Positions 1 to 8,698 of a DNA stretch of 64,000 bases are shown piece after piece. The DNA is taken from assembly GCA_022841325.1 (NCBI GenBank), contig JALHRS010000021.1, forward strand, positions 16,004 through 80,003. Reading direction: 5' to 3'. The translations under genes were made by a program, and so were the position numbers. Position 1 is the stretch's first letter; every line of letters starts with the position of its first letter. Source of the DNA: Lysobacterales bacterium. GTDB lineage: Bacteria; Pseudomonadota; Gammaproteobacteria; Xanthomonadales; SZUA-5. The notes below the pieces were generated by a model. That model was not told where the DNA came from, searched no databases, and saw only the letters and a program-made list of their open reading frames with translations.

Positions 1-97
1 TGAGTCGGGTTGCGCCAGTTGTGGAGGGCCTGAAACTTTCGGCGCCCGCCGTGGTCGGACTCCGGCTGATGCTGCGTGCGCCCCCAGAGCGGAATTG

Positions 98-2326
98 ATG
101 ATGCCGATGTCGATGGATTGCAAGCGCCTCGCCCTGATCGGGCAAAGGTGGATCGTGGCGCTGTGTCTGGCGGCGTCGACGCCGCTGGCCTGGGCTGCGG
201 TAGACGAGTCTGATCTGCTCCCGGTGGAGCAGGCTTTCGCCCTCAGTGCCGAGGCGCCGGCGCGCGATCTGGCCGAAGTCCGCTTCGCCATCGCTCCCGG
301 CTACTACCTGTATCGGCATCGACTGGGCATCGCGGCCGTCGACAGCTCGGTGCAGCTGGCGCCTTTCAGCGTGCCCGACGGCGAGAAGAAGCACGACGAG
401 TTCTTCGGTGACGTCGAAACCTATCGTGAAAGCCTGACCGTGTCGCAGTTGCTGCCGGAACTGCCGGCCAGTAGCGGTTCGCTGGAACTGGAAGTTCGCT
501 ATCAGGGCTGCGCCGATATCGGCATCTGTTACCCGCCGCAGCGCACGCGGGTCACGCTGCGCCTGCCGCCGGGAGGCAATCCCGGTGCTGCCGCGCCATC
601 GGTGTTTCCTGACAGCTCGCCGCAGACCAGCGGTCTCAGCCTCGGTGTGCCCGGCGGCGGCAGCATGCTCGCCGGCAATGCCCAGGATGCGTTGCCCGAG
701 GACGAGGCCTTCCGCTTCGAGGCCATAGCCACGGCGCCCGATCAGATGCTGGTGCGATTCACCATTGCGCCCGGCTATTACCTCTATCGCGACAAGACCA
801 GGCTGCGCACCGAGGCCGAGGGCATCACGCTGCTGACACCTGAATGGCCGCCGGCGCAGCCACATGAAGACGCCCATTTCGGTCAGGTCCAGGTCTATTT
901 CCAGTCCTTCGAGCTGCCCGTGCCGATGGCGCGCAGCAACACCGCCGCCCACAGCATCACGCTGAATGCCGAGTACCAGGGCTGCAAGGATCAGGGCATC
1001 TGCTATCCGGTGATGCGGCGCTCGCTGACGGTCGATCTGCCGGCCGGCGAGGGCACCCGTGCGCTGATGGCGGCCGGCGGTGATGCCTCCGCGCCCGACG
1101 ATCCGCCGATGGGCATCGCCGCCGCGCTGCTGGCTGCGTTGCTCGGCGGTCTGATCCTGAATCTGATGCCCTGCGTGCTGCCGATCCTCTCGCTGAAGGC
1201 GCTGGGGCTGGCCAGGGGTGCACATGGCCCCGGCTATGCCCGACGTCACGCCATCTGGTACACGGTCGGCGTGCTCGCCTCCTTTGCCGTGCTTGGCCTC
1301 GCCATCCTCGGTCTGCGCAGCGGCGGCGCTGCGCTGGGTTGGGGTTTCCAGTTGCAGCAGCCCGGATTCGTCGCGCTGCTGGTGTACATCATGCTGGCGA
1401 TCGGTCTGTCGATGTCGGGCGTCATTGCCTTCGGCGCTTCGCTCGGTGGTCTGGGTCAGTCGCTGACCGAGGACGAAGGCGCCAAGGGGGCCTTCTTCAC
1501 CGGCGTGCTCGCCACCGTGGTTGCCAGTCCGTGTACGGCGCCGTTCATGGGCGGAGCGCTGGCCTACGCCATGGCCCAGCCGCCGCTGCTGGCGCTGGCG
1601 ATCTTCCTGTCGCTGGGTCTGGGGCTGGCCTTGCCCTTCCTGCTGATCGGGTTCATTCCCGGTCTGGCAGACCGGCTGCCGCGGCCAGGCGCCTGGATGG
1701 AGACCCTGAAACAGGCGCTGGCCTTCCCGATGTATCTGACCGGTGTCTGGCTGCTGTGGGTGCTCGGCCACCAGGTGGGCATGGATGGCGCCGGTGCCGT
1801 GCTTGCCGGTGGTGTGGCTCTGGCGATGGCGCTGTGGTGGTTCGAACGCCATCGCGAGCATTCCCGTTTGCGGCGCTGGGCGCCGGTGCTGCTGCTGGTC
1901 GCGGTGGCCGCCTGGCCGCTGCGCTTCGTGGCCGGGCTGGATGCGTCCGCGATCAGCACCCGCACGGCGGCGGCCGACATCGGCGAGGTCTACAGCGCGG
2001 CGCGACTGGCCGAGCTGCAGGCCGCCGGCAAGCCGGTGTTCGTCAACATGACCGCAGACTGGTGCGCCACCTGCAAGGTCAACGAACGCCTGGTGTTCTC
2101 GGGTGAGGCCTTTCCGGCTGCGCTGAAGGCCAGCGGGGCGGTCTATCTGAAGGGCGACTGGACCAACGAAGATCCGGAAATCAGCGCCTTCCTGAAGCGC
2201 TTCGGCGCCGTCGGCGTGCCCTTGTACGTGGTCTTTCCGGCTTCGGGCGGCAAGGCCCGGGTGCTGCCGGCATTGTTGTCCCAGGCATCGGTGGAAGAAG
2301 CGCTGACCTGGGCCGCCGGCCCATGA
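98..2326 (+). CDS. dsbD: Thiol:disulfide interchange protein DsbD with duplicated N-terminal domain
   Basis: Inner-membrane reductant conductor: passes electrons from cytoplasmic thioredoxin to periplasmic DsbC- and TlpA-type proteins. A signal peptide covers about residues 1-34. Two DsbD-alpha-type domains follow (about 45-157 and 203-317), each with the paired cysteines of this domain (CADIGICYP and CKDQGICYP). The membrane core starts near 340 and carries the conserved cysteines in LMPCVLP and VASPCTAP. A C-terminal thioredoxin-like domain has WCATC near 656-660. At about 742 residues it is much longer than the usual 570-600, because the alpha domain is doubled. The start is ambiguous: a TTG at 95 is followed by ATGs at 98, 101, 107 and 113. 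The stop overlaps the next thioredoxin gene by 4 bases, so the two are probably co-translated. Confidence 0.95.
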   Translation: MMPMSMDCKRLALIGQRWIVALCLAASTPLAWAAVDESDLLPVEQAFALSAEAPARDLAEVRFAIAPGYYLYRHRLGIAAVDSSVQLAPFSVPDGEKKHDEFFGDVETYRESLTVSQLLPELPASSGSLELEVRYQGCADIGICYPPQRTRVTLRLPPGGNPGAAAPSVFPDSSPQTSGLSLGVPGGGSMLAGNAQDALPEDEAFRFEAIATAPDQMLVRFTIAPGYYLYRDKTRLRTEAEGITLLTPEWPPAQPHEDAHFGQVQVYFQSFELPVPMARSNTAAHSITLNAEYQGCKDQGICYPVMRRSLTVDLPAGEGTRALMAAGGDASAPDDPPMGIAAALLAALLGGLILNLMPCVLPILSLKALGLARGAHGPGYARRHAIWYTVGVLASFAVLGLAILGLRSGGAALGWGFQLQQPGFVALLVYIMLAIGLSMSGVIAFGASLGGLGQSLTEDEGAKGAFFTGVLATVVASPCTAPFMGGALAYAMAQPPLLALAIFLSLGLGLALPFLLIGFIPGLADRLPRPGAWMETLKQALAFPMYLTGVWLLWVLGHQVGMDGAGAVLAGGVALAMALWWFERHREHSRLRRWAPVLLLVAVAAWPLRFVAGLDASAISTRTAAADIGEVYSAARLAELQAAGKPVFVNMTADWCATCKVNERLVFSGEAFPAALKASGAVYLKGDWTNEDPEISAFLKRFGAVGVPLYVVFPASGGKARVLPALLSQASVEEALTWAAGP

Positions 2327-2862
2327 GCATGCGTTCGCAACTGCTGATCGTCGCCGCCGCGCTGGTCGCCGGGGCAGGCGGGCTGTGGGCCGGGCACACC
2401 TGGTTTGGTCTGAATCCACCGCCCGGCAGTCTGGCCATCGGCGCCCCCGCCATCGAATTCGAATTGCCGACGCTGGATGGTGGCAGCGCCGCCCGCTCGC
2501 AATGGCAGGGACGGGTGCAGGTCATCAATTTCTGGGCCCCCTGGTGTGCACCCTGCCGGCGCGAGATTCCGGTGCTGCAGGCCTTGCGCAAGGAGTACGG
2601 ACCGGAACGCGTCGAGATACTCGGCATTGCCCTCGACGATGCCGATCAGGTGCGCGAGTACGCCAGCGACATGGCCATCGACTATCCGATCCTGCTGGCA
2701 TCGATGAGCGATTTCGCGCTGATGCGCGCCTACGGCAACGATCGCGATGCGCTGCCGTTCACGGTGATCGTCGATGCCTCGGGGCGCCTGCACACCCGCA
2801 AGCTCGGCGAATACCACGAGGCCGATCTGCGCGCCGATATCGAGGCTGCGCTGGGGCTCTGA
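2323..2862 (+). CDS. TlpA/ResA-like periplasmic thioredoxin
   Basis: A 179-residue membrane-anchored thioredoxin-fold reductase. The N-terminal hydrophobic segment (residues 5-25) is a signal anchor. The thioredoxin domain carries the active site WCAPC (C75-C78) in the FWAPWCAPCRREIP context typical of TlpA/ResA/DsbE proteins, and a cis-Pro region at LPFTVIVD. It probably receives electrons from the DsbD encoded immediately upstream (ATGA overlap) and reduces apocytochrome or other periplasmic disulfides. The exact substrate cannot be told from sequence, and no cytochrome maturation genes are nearby. Confidence 0.9.
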   Translation: MSMRSQLLIVAAALVAGAGGLWAGHTWFGLNPPPGSLAIGAPAIEFELPTLDGGSAARSQWQGRVQVINFWAPWCAPCRREIPVLQALRKEYGPERVEILGIALDDADQVREYASDMAIDYPILLASMSDFALMRAYGNDRDALPFTVIVDASGRLHTRKLGEYHEADLRADIEAALGL

Positions 2863-2891
2863 CAGGGCATCCAGCCCTCGACGATTCGGCG

Positions 2892-3302
2892 TTCGAGGCT
2901 GTTGTAGTGCCGAGCTTGCTCGGCAGGATGTACCGCTCCTGTAGGTCCAGACTTGTCTGGACGCTCTTCCCCTCAATCCGCCCAAAAGCGTCCAGACAAG
3001 TCTGGACCCACCAAAGCCAAACCGAAGCCCGGCAGAAGCAGCGGAGCAAGCTCCGCTCTACCAGAGCATCGGAGTACGAGGCTGTCGTAGTGCCGAGCTC
3101 GCTCGGCAGGATCTACGGCTCTTGTAGGTCCAGACTTGTCTGGACGCTCTTCCCCTCACTCCGCCCAAAAGCGTCCAGACAAGTCTGGACCCACCAAAGC
3201 CAAGCCAAAGCCCAGCAGAAGCAGCGGAGCAAGCTCCGCTCTACCAGAGCATCGGTATTCGAGGCCGTTGTAGTGCCGAGCTTGCTCGGCAGGGTGTGCG
3301 GC
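2892..3302 (+). repeat. Direct 183-bp repeats (two full, one partial) with palindromes
   Basis: Copies begin at 2892, 3075 and 3258, exactly 183 bases apart; the third is cut off after about 45 bases. Each full copy holds two GTCCAGACAAGTCTGGAC palindromes (or their shared core) and a pair of short inverted arms (GAGCTTGCTCGGCAG versus GCGGAGCAAGCTCCGC). No convincing ORF is present. This fills the whole gap between the thioredoxin gene and rnpB, and the same palindrome recurs at about 3809 and, in variant form, near 7258. Confidence 0.85.
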
Positions 3303-3332
3303 ATTCGCCCCACGACCCGAAAATGGTCCCCA

Positions 3333-3702
3333 CCGCCCGGGTCAGTCGATAAGCCGGGTTCTGTCGTGAACGGTCATTCCTCTGGGACTTGCGTCACCGC
3401 AAGCCTCAAGCAACCTACCCGGGGACGACGCGGGCCGCGCCATGCTCCCCCTATTCGGTCTTGCTGCAGGTGGGGTTTGCCAAGCCGTCGCGTGTTGCCA
3501 CCGACGCGGTGCGCTCTTACCGCACCGTTTCACCCTTGCCCGCACTCGCCTTGCGACGAGCCGCTGGCGGACTATTCTCTGTTGCACTTTCCGTGAGCTC
3601 TCGCCCCCCAGATGTTATCTGGCACCTTGCCCTTTGCAGCCCGGACTTTCCTCGATGCAGCACCCTTGCGAGCCCACACCGCGACCGTTTAACCAACGCC
3701 GA
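3333..3702 (-). ncRNA. rnpB: RNase P RNA (class A)
   Basis: Catalytic RNA of ribonuclease P, which matures tRNA 5' ends. Read on the minus strand, it has the conserved 5' block GAGGAAAGTCCGGGCT (just after the P2/P3 region), the GTGCCAGATAACATCTGG stem, AAGGGTGAAACGGTGCGGTA followed by AGAGCGCACCG, and the conserved 3' block ACAGAACCCGGCTTA. A length of about 370 nt fits bacterial type A. The exact ends are estimated by analogy to the E. coli P1/P2 layout (5' about 3702, 3' about 3333). A TACACT hexamer at 3723-3718 could be the -10 box, but no good -35 was found. Confidence 0.97.
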
Positions 3703-4097
3703 ACGGCGGGGACGCGCAGTGTAGCGGTTTTCCCCCTCCGTAGGAGCAACCTCGCGTCCCCTGTGGGAGCGGCTTCAGCCGCGATCGCTGCTGACAAAAA
3801 CATCCAAGCGCCCAGACAAGTCTGGACCTGCACCAGCAGGAGCTTTCGCGGCTGAAGCCGCTCCCACAGGTGGGGTTTTCTACCGGTCACGCGCAAAGCC
3901 GGATCGTCGTAGGTCACGTTGTCCCGCAGGGAATACCTGACACGGTGGAGCGCCGGTCTCGCAATCGACGCAACAGACCAGAGCATTCGCCAGCGTACGA
4001 AGCAACGCCCCGGCTGCGAGATAGGCCGCCCATCGACGCCGGGCCCGGCTTTGGCAATACTGTGTAACCTTGAGTCACCTTTCTGGGCAGGCTGCCG
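3703..4097. other. Non-coding gap with REP-like composite
   Basis: This 395-base gap contains one composite repeat at 3761-3869: a GAGCGGCTTCAGCCGC arm, a CCAGACAAGTCTGG palindrome in the middle, and the inverted arm at the other end. The rest (about 3870-4097) shows no supported gene. The short ORFs there run through the repeats or overlap the next gene out of frame. Confidence 0.7.
3761..3869. repeat. REP-like composite hairpin (arm - palindrome - inverted arm)
   Basis: The outer arms, 3761-3784 and 3846-3869, are 24-nt perfect inverted repeats around GAGCGGCTTCAGCCGC. The centre holds CCAGACAAGTCTGG at 3812-3825. The same layout recurs at 7208-7346, and the arms recur around 60586-60675. 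Confidence 0.85.
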
Positions 4098-5156
4098 ATG
4101 TCGCATGTACCGCCGCAACGCCGCGCGCGTCTGGGTCTATGGGCGCTGATCCTGCTGCCGGCAGCCGCCGTGATCTGGATTGGCTTCAAGCACATTTCGC
4201 CCTCGCTGCCGATGGGGAGTGCCGCGTCCGACCCGACCCTCACGGACAAAGCCGATCCTGCACCATCGCCTCCCAGCGTAGAGCTTGCGGCTGAAGCCAT
4301 CGAAACCGCTGACGCCAGCGTCCACGAAGCGACGGTGCAAGCAATATTGCCACCCTTGCCCGCGGCGATAGCTCCGCACCGGGCGCCTGCTGCGCTGCGT
4401 CAGCAGGACCGGGAGCGTTTCCGGGACGATCCGGATCTTTCAGCCTATGCGGCTGAATTGCAGGCCCGCGCCAACGCCGGGGATGCCGATGCGGCCATGT
4501 CCTTGGCGGAGCTCTACGGTTTTTGCGGCATGGCCTCGGAATGGGGTAGCGGAAAGACCGATTTCACCGCGCATGAGCTGGACATGCAGACGACGTCTGG
4601 AATGAGCGCGACACAGACACAGCAATGGAAGACTCTGTTGCTGTCCAACGGCCGTCGCTGCGCACAATGGCGTTCGCAATCGCCTGAAGAATGGTCGAAT
4701 CTGGCGGCGGCCTGGCAAAGGCGCGCCGAACAGATGGGGCATCCCGGCGCCTGGTTCACGGCGCACCCTGATCTGGGAATGGGGCCCGTTTCTGCCGAAC
4801 TGCTGGAGCGGGCGAGACCCTTGGCGCTGGAGCTGCTGCGCCAGCGCGATCTGGATGAAATGGTGCGCTACGCCGACCAATTGGCGCCGCTCAGCCCCTA
4901 CGACGGACTGGGATTCGTCATGGCCGCCTGTCTGTTGAATGAAGCCTGCGCGCCCGATCCCATGGCCTACGCCGACGCGCGCATTGCTGCCGCGGACATT
5001 GTCGGTGCTGGCGCCTATTGGCCTCTGACTTACTCGGGACCGCGGGCGCTGTTGATTGCCCGGCAGCAGGCGCAGGAAATCGTCACGCTATGGCGCGCCG
5101 GGCGCTTCGACCTGATCCTCTCCGGGCGTGCGTCCACTGGGCCGGGTGGCGGATGA
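4098..5156 (+). CDS. Membrane-anchored protein of unknown function (paralogue 1 of 3)
   Basis: A 352-residue protein of unknown function. It has a basic N-terminus followed by one hydrophobic segment (about residues 13-30), so most of it is probably periplasmic. The linker is rich in Ala, Pro and Glu; the C-terminal two thirds are helical and contain several cysteines (GFCG, RRCAQW, CLLNEAC) that could form disulfides. The short stretch NAGDADAAMSLAELYG resembles a SEL1/TPR-like helix pair. It is the most divergent of three genes joined by ATGA overlaps; similarity to the next two is mainly in architecture and in the ending RAGRFDLIL, which resembles RSGQIAGLF. No family is recognised. Confidence 0.75.
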   Translation: MSHVPPQRRARLGLWALILLPAAAVIWIGFKHISPSLPMGSAASDPTLTDKADPAPSPPSVELAAEAIETADASVHEATVQAILPPLPAAIAPHRAPAALRQQDRERFRDDPDLSAYAAELQARANAGDADAAMSLAELYGFCGMASEWGSGKTDFTAHELDMQTTSGMSATQTQQWKTLLLSNGRRCAQWRSQSPEEWSNLAAAWQRRAEQMGHPGAWFTAHPDLGMGPVSAELLERARPLALELLRQRDLDEMVRYADQLAPLSPYDGLGFVMAACLLNEACAPDPMAYADARIAAADIVGAGAYWPLTYSGPRALLIARQQAQEIVTLWRAGRFDLILSGRASTGPGGG

Positions 5157-6163
5157 ATCGTCGAGTGGCCGGGCTGTTGGCCTCGGTGCTGGCGCTGCTG
5201 CTGGCCTTGGGATTCCGTGATCGACTTGAGAGTCTGCCGCTGCTTGGCGGACAGGCAATAGCGAATCGCGAGATTGCGGCAGAGGTAGACCCGGGCTCCG
5301 CGGCCCAGACCACGGATTCGAAGGCTGCGACGGAGACGCCGGGCCCAAACATGGCCAGCTATGCCGTCGCCTACGCGCTAGAAGCGGAAAATGAGGCGGA
5401 TCCGGCGGCGGCGACGCCTGATGCCAGCGGCGTCGAAACGACCGCCCGGATCGGCCCGGAAGCGGCGCGGACGCTGATGGATGACTACGAGCGCGAGGTC
5501 GATTGTGAATACGTCCGCCTGGCCCAAGCGCCGGCTAGAGTAGCCGATCGCGAGCGTGAATGGCGTTGGTTGCCCGAGGAAATCGCCGCGATGGAGCGCA
5601 TGGCCTTTGACGATGCGGTAGGGCGACTCGGGCGCGGTTGCCCGCGCTGGTCAGATGATGCCGCCGCGTACCAGCAGCGTAGACAGGAGCTCCGGGCCAA
5701 CGCCGCAGTCGCAGCGCAAGCCGGCGAACTCAGGGCCTTGCTCGCCAATTCTGGCCTGGAAGGCAAACTGGCACCGACGCTGGCGCGGGCGATGTACGAC
5801 GCGCTCCTGAGCGGGGATCCGAAACTGATCGAGCGTATCGGCTATGCCGACATGGTCTGGAGCGGCCATGGCAATCGCACCATGGCCCAGACCATGGGCG
5901 TACGCCGCGAACTCTGGACGCTAGTCGCCTGTGATCTCGGCCTGGATTGTGTGCCCGGCGGCCCGACACTAGATCGCTATTGTCTGCGTTGGGGGATCTG
6001 CGGTTATCCCAGCTTGGAGGCCACAATCCGCCAATGGATATCCGATCGCACCATGGAAGTGCTGGAATCCCAGCGCGCCGAACTGCTGCAGCGCATCCGC
6101 AGCGGTCAGATCGCCGGGTTGTTTGATCCGCCACCGGAACCTTCGGCAGGAGATGGTCCATGA
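5153..6163 (+). CDS. Membrane-anchored protein of unknown function (paralogue 2 of 3)
   Basis: A 336-residue protein of unknown function; the start ATG at 5153 overlaps the upstream stop (ATGA). A signal anchor lies at residues 5-20, followed by a low-complexity linker to about 105. The C-terminal domain is clearly shared with the next gene: a DCEYVRL/DCQISRT region, EWRWLPEE, MYDALLSGDP, a CDLGLDC pair and the ending LLQRIRSGQIAGLFDPPP. Conserved cysteines suggest a disulfide-stabilised periplasmic domain. A helical-repeat scaffold is possible but not shown. Confidence 0.75.
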   Translation: MNRRVAGLLASVLALLLALGFRDRLESLPLLGGQAIANREIAAEVDPGSAAQTTDSKAATETPGPNMASYAVAYALEAENEADPAAATPDASGVETTARIGPEAARTLMDDYEREVDCEYVRLAQAPARVADREREWRWLPEEIAAMERMAFDDAVGRLGRGCPRWSDDAAAYQQRRQELRANAAVAAQAGELRALLANSGLEGKLAPTLARAMYDALLSGDPKLIERIGYADMVWSGHGNRTMAQTMGVRRELWTLVACDLGLDCVPGGPTLDRYCLRWGICGYPSLEATIRQWISDRTMEVLESQRAELLQRIRSGQIAGLFDPPPEPSAGDGP

Positions 6164-7179
6164 GCATGCCAGGACCGCGTCGTGTGCGCGTTATGCTGCT
6201 ACTGCTGGCCTTGGTGATGCTTGGCTGGATCATGGTGGACACCTTGGGTCAGGGGCATCTGCGCCAATGGCTGTCGGCCGAATTGGAGGGCGAAGAGTCG
6301 AGCTTGTCGAGTCCCGAGGAGGCAGATCGCCGCCAGGCCGAGGCTGAATCACCAGGCTGGCCGACGAGAACGGCTGCGGTGGTGCTCCCGGAGGCGGAGA
6401 AGGGCCACGGACCGGTGGCTGCCAGCCCGGATTCTGACCACAGGCCGACCATCACCCCGCTGAGCCTTGCCGAGGCGAGGGCTGTGATGCGTGAGCGCCA
6501 GCGTGACATCGATTGCCAGATTTCAAGAACCACCAGTCACAGATGGGAGGACTACCGCGAGCAGAACGAATGGCACTGGCTGCCCGCAGAGCTGGCGGAA
6601 GCGGACCGGCGCAGCTGGCACGATGCCATCGGACGCTTGAGCCAGGACTGTGTCCCCGTGCCCGAAAACCCGGGACTGCGCTGGCAACTGAGGCGGCAAC
6701 GTGATGCCAATCTGCAGGCTGCTGCCGAGGCCGGCGATCCGCTGGCCAGACTGCGTCTGGAACCACTGCGCGAGCGAACACCCGAGACCGAGGCCCGCGT
6801 CCGCGCGCTGCTTTACGACATGTTGCTGTCTGGCGATCCGGAAGTCATTGCCCAGATAGGCCTGGCCGACATGTGGCTCAACTCCATCGATGGCGACCAG
6901 ACCGTCGCCGCGATGCTGCGAGTGCCGGCATGGCAGTTGCTCGCCTGCGATCTGGGCCTGGATTGCCGCCAGGGCAGCCTCATTTTCGATCGGGAATGCA
7001 CGCAGAATCTCGCGGCTTGCAGTGGCGTGGATCTGGCTGCCAGCCTGCGTCAGCGCTATCCAGACACCATGTGGAATCAGATTCAGACCCTGCGCGAGGA
7101 ATGGCTGCAGCGCATCCGCAGCGGCCAGATCGCCGGCTTGTTTGATCCGTCGCCCGACCCGCCGCCGGGCGGTCCTTAG
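6160..7179 (+). CDS. Membrane-anchored protein of unknown function (paralogue 3 of 3)
   Basis: A 339-residue protein, translationally coupled to the previous gene (ATGA overlap at 6160). The N-terminal hydrophobic segment (about residues 10-27) is followed by an acidic linker. The C-terminal domain shares EWHWLPAE, LYDMLLSGDPEV, CDLGLDC and LQRIRSGQIAGLFDP with paralogue 2, so the pair arose by tandem duplication and kept its cysteines. Function unknown; the three proteins may form one periplasmic assembly. Confidence 0.75.
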   Translation: MSMPGPRRVRVMLLLLALVMLGWIMVDTLGQGHLRQWLSAELEGEESSLSSPEEADRRQAEAESPGWPTRTAAVVLPEAEKGHGPVAASPDSDHRPTITPLSLAEARAVMRERQRDIDCQISRTTSHRWEDYREQNEWHWLPAELAEADRRSWHDAIGRLSQDCVPVPENPGLRWQLRRQRDANLQAAAEAGDPLARLRLEPLRERTPETEARVRALLYDMLLSGDPEVIAQIGLADMWLNSIDGDQTVAAMLRVPAWQLLACDLGLDCRQGSLIFDRECTQNLAACSGVDLAASLRQRYPDTMWNQIQTLREEWLQRIRSGQIAGLFDPSPDPPPGGP

Positions 7180-7207
7180 CCGCGACGCATAGTTCGGCCT
7201 TTCGAAT

Positions 7208-7346
7208 CTGTGGGAGCGGCTTCAGCCGCGAAGGCGTCTGGCGAGGATGGTGAAGCGTCCAGACGAGACTGGACCTACACGAGCAAGAGCCACAGCCACA
7301 GCCACAGCCACAGCCACAGCAATCGCGGCTGAAGCCGCTCCCACAG
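7208..7346. repeat. REP-like composite hairpin with CACAGC tandem repeat
   Basis: Left arm 7208-7231 and inverted right arm 7323-7346 carry the core GAGCGGCTTCAGCCGC. Between them are an imperfect GTCCAGACGAGACTGGAC palindrome near 7258-7275 and five CACAGC copies at 7291-7320. It lies between the convergent gene ends at 7179 (+) and 7371 (-), where it may aid termination or mRNA 3'-end stability. Confidence 0.85.
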
Positions 7347-7370
7347 GGTGCTGCTGCGATAGACGACCGG

Positions 7371-8696
7371 TCACCACTGGACCCGTGCGCGCAATCCCGG
7401 GTTGGCGTTCTCGAAACTGAGCGTGGCCTGGTGGTGCTCGGCGATGGCGCGTGACAGGGCGAGGCCGATGCCGAAGCCTGGCGCGCTGCGGGCGGGGTCG
7501 GCGCGGAAGAAGCGTTCGCCCAGGCGCGCCAGCAGATCCTCGCTGACGCCGGGGCCGTGATCCCGCACGCTGAGGCCGTGTTCGGCATCCAGTCCGATCT
7601 CTATCGTGCCGGCGCCGTGGTTGAGGGCGTTCTCGATCAGGTTCTGCAGCAGCTGGAACCACAGGTGGCGATCGCCACGCAGATTGACCGACGTGGCCTG
7701 GACGCGAATCTCGCGGCCGATGTCGGCGGCTACCGGTTGATACATCTCGACGGCGTCGGCGACGATCTGGTCGAGCGCGATCTGGCGTTCGCTGCGCTCG
7801 AAACCGCCGGCCTGCAAACGGGCCAGCCGCAGCAGCGCGGCGAAGGTGGCGAGCAGGGTATCGATCTCGGCAATGCTGGCCTGGATGGTCTGTTCGGCGT
7901 CGGTGTCCAGAGAGTGGCTGTTGGCCAGCTCCTCCAGCCGCTGGCGGGCGGCCTGCAGTGGTCGCCGCAGATCGTGGGCCAGATGGCTGCTGACCTGGCG
8001 GGTGCCGTCGACCAGTCGCTCCAGATCGGCAAAGGTGCGGTTGAAGCGATCGGCCAGCGTGTCGATCTCGTCCAGGCGCGGGGAGATCACCAGGCGGCGA
8101 CCGAGATCGCCGCCGCGGATGGCTTCGGCGTCCATGGCCAGACCCGCCAGACGTTTGCGCATGCGGCTGGTGAACCAGGCGGCGGCCAGCGCCGACAGCA
8201 GGAACACCGCAACCACCGCGACGCCAAGCTGCAGCGCCAGATGTTCGTCGAAGCTGGCCAGCGGCGAGCGCCGCCCGACCAGCAGGCTGCGGCCGCCGAA
8301 GAGCTGGAACACCTGACCCTCGGCGTGTTCGCCGTCCTCGGCCTGGAACTGGGCCCAGCTGTGATCCTGTCGTGGCACGCCCGCCGGCCAGCGGTCCAGA
8401 TTGCCGGCGAGCACCTGATCGCGGTTGTCGACCAGCAGATAGATGGTGCGCGGATCGAGTTCGCGCTCGGTACGCTTGTCCAGCTCGTCGATCAGGCCGT
8501 CGATGCCGTTCTCGTGAAATTCGACTTCCAGATCCCAGCTTTCGCGCTCGATCGCCGCGCGCACCTCGCTGGCGATGTGACCGACCGCCTCGCGGTAGAT
8601 CGGCACGAAGATGAGTCCGGCCACCAGACTGATCAGCAGCGGCAACAGCACCGCGAAGCGGAAGAAGGCACTGTGCCCGGGGCCGGTTCGGGACAT
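7371..8696 (-). CDS. Sensor histidine kinase
   Basis: A 441-residue membrane histidine kinase. Transmembrane segments at about 12-33 and 155-176 flank a periplasmic sensor of about 120 residues. A HAMP linker (about 177-230), a HisKA domain with phospho-acceptor His241 in LAHDLRRPLQ, and an HATPase_c domain (NLIENALNH, VRDHGPGV and the G2 box GFGIGLALS) follow. The sensor is acidic (repeated E and D), as in PhoQ-type metal or peptide sensors, but the ligand is unknown. It lies 2 bases downstream of its response regulator, in one operon. Confidence 0.95.
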   Translation of the reverse strand: MSRTGPGHSAFFRFAVLLPLLISLVAGLIFVPIYREAVGHIASEVRAAIERESWDLEVEFHENGIDGLIDELDKRTERELDPRTIYLLVDNRDQVLAGNLDRWPAGVPRQDHSWAQFQAEDGEHAEGQVFQLFGGRSLLVGRRSPLASFDEHLALQLGVAVVAVFLLSALAAAWFTSRMRKRLAGLAMDAEAIRGGDLGRRLVISPRLDEIDTLADRFNRTFADLERLVDGTRQVSSHLAHDLRRPLQAARQRLEELANSHSLDTDAEQTIQASIAEIDTLLATFAALLRLARLQAGGFERSERQIALDQIVADAVEMYQPVAADIGREIRVQATSVNLRGDRHLWFQLLQNLIENALNHGAGTIEIGLDAEHGLSVRDHGPGVSEDLLARLGERFFRADPARSAPGFGIGLALSRAIAEHHQATLSFENANPGLRARVQW

Positions 8697-8698
8697 TG

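Noticed and set aside
2385..3596. 403-residue plus-strand frame crossing the thioredoxin gene, the repeats and rnpB
   Set aside because: It is out of frame with the thioredoxin gene and continues through repeats and the RNase P RNA; it is not a protein.
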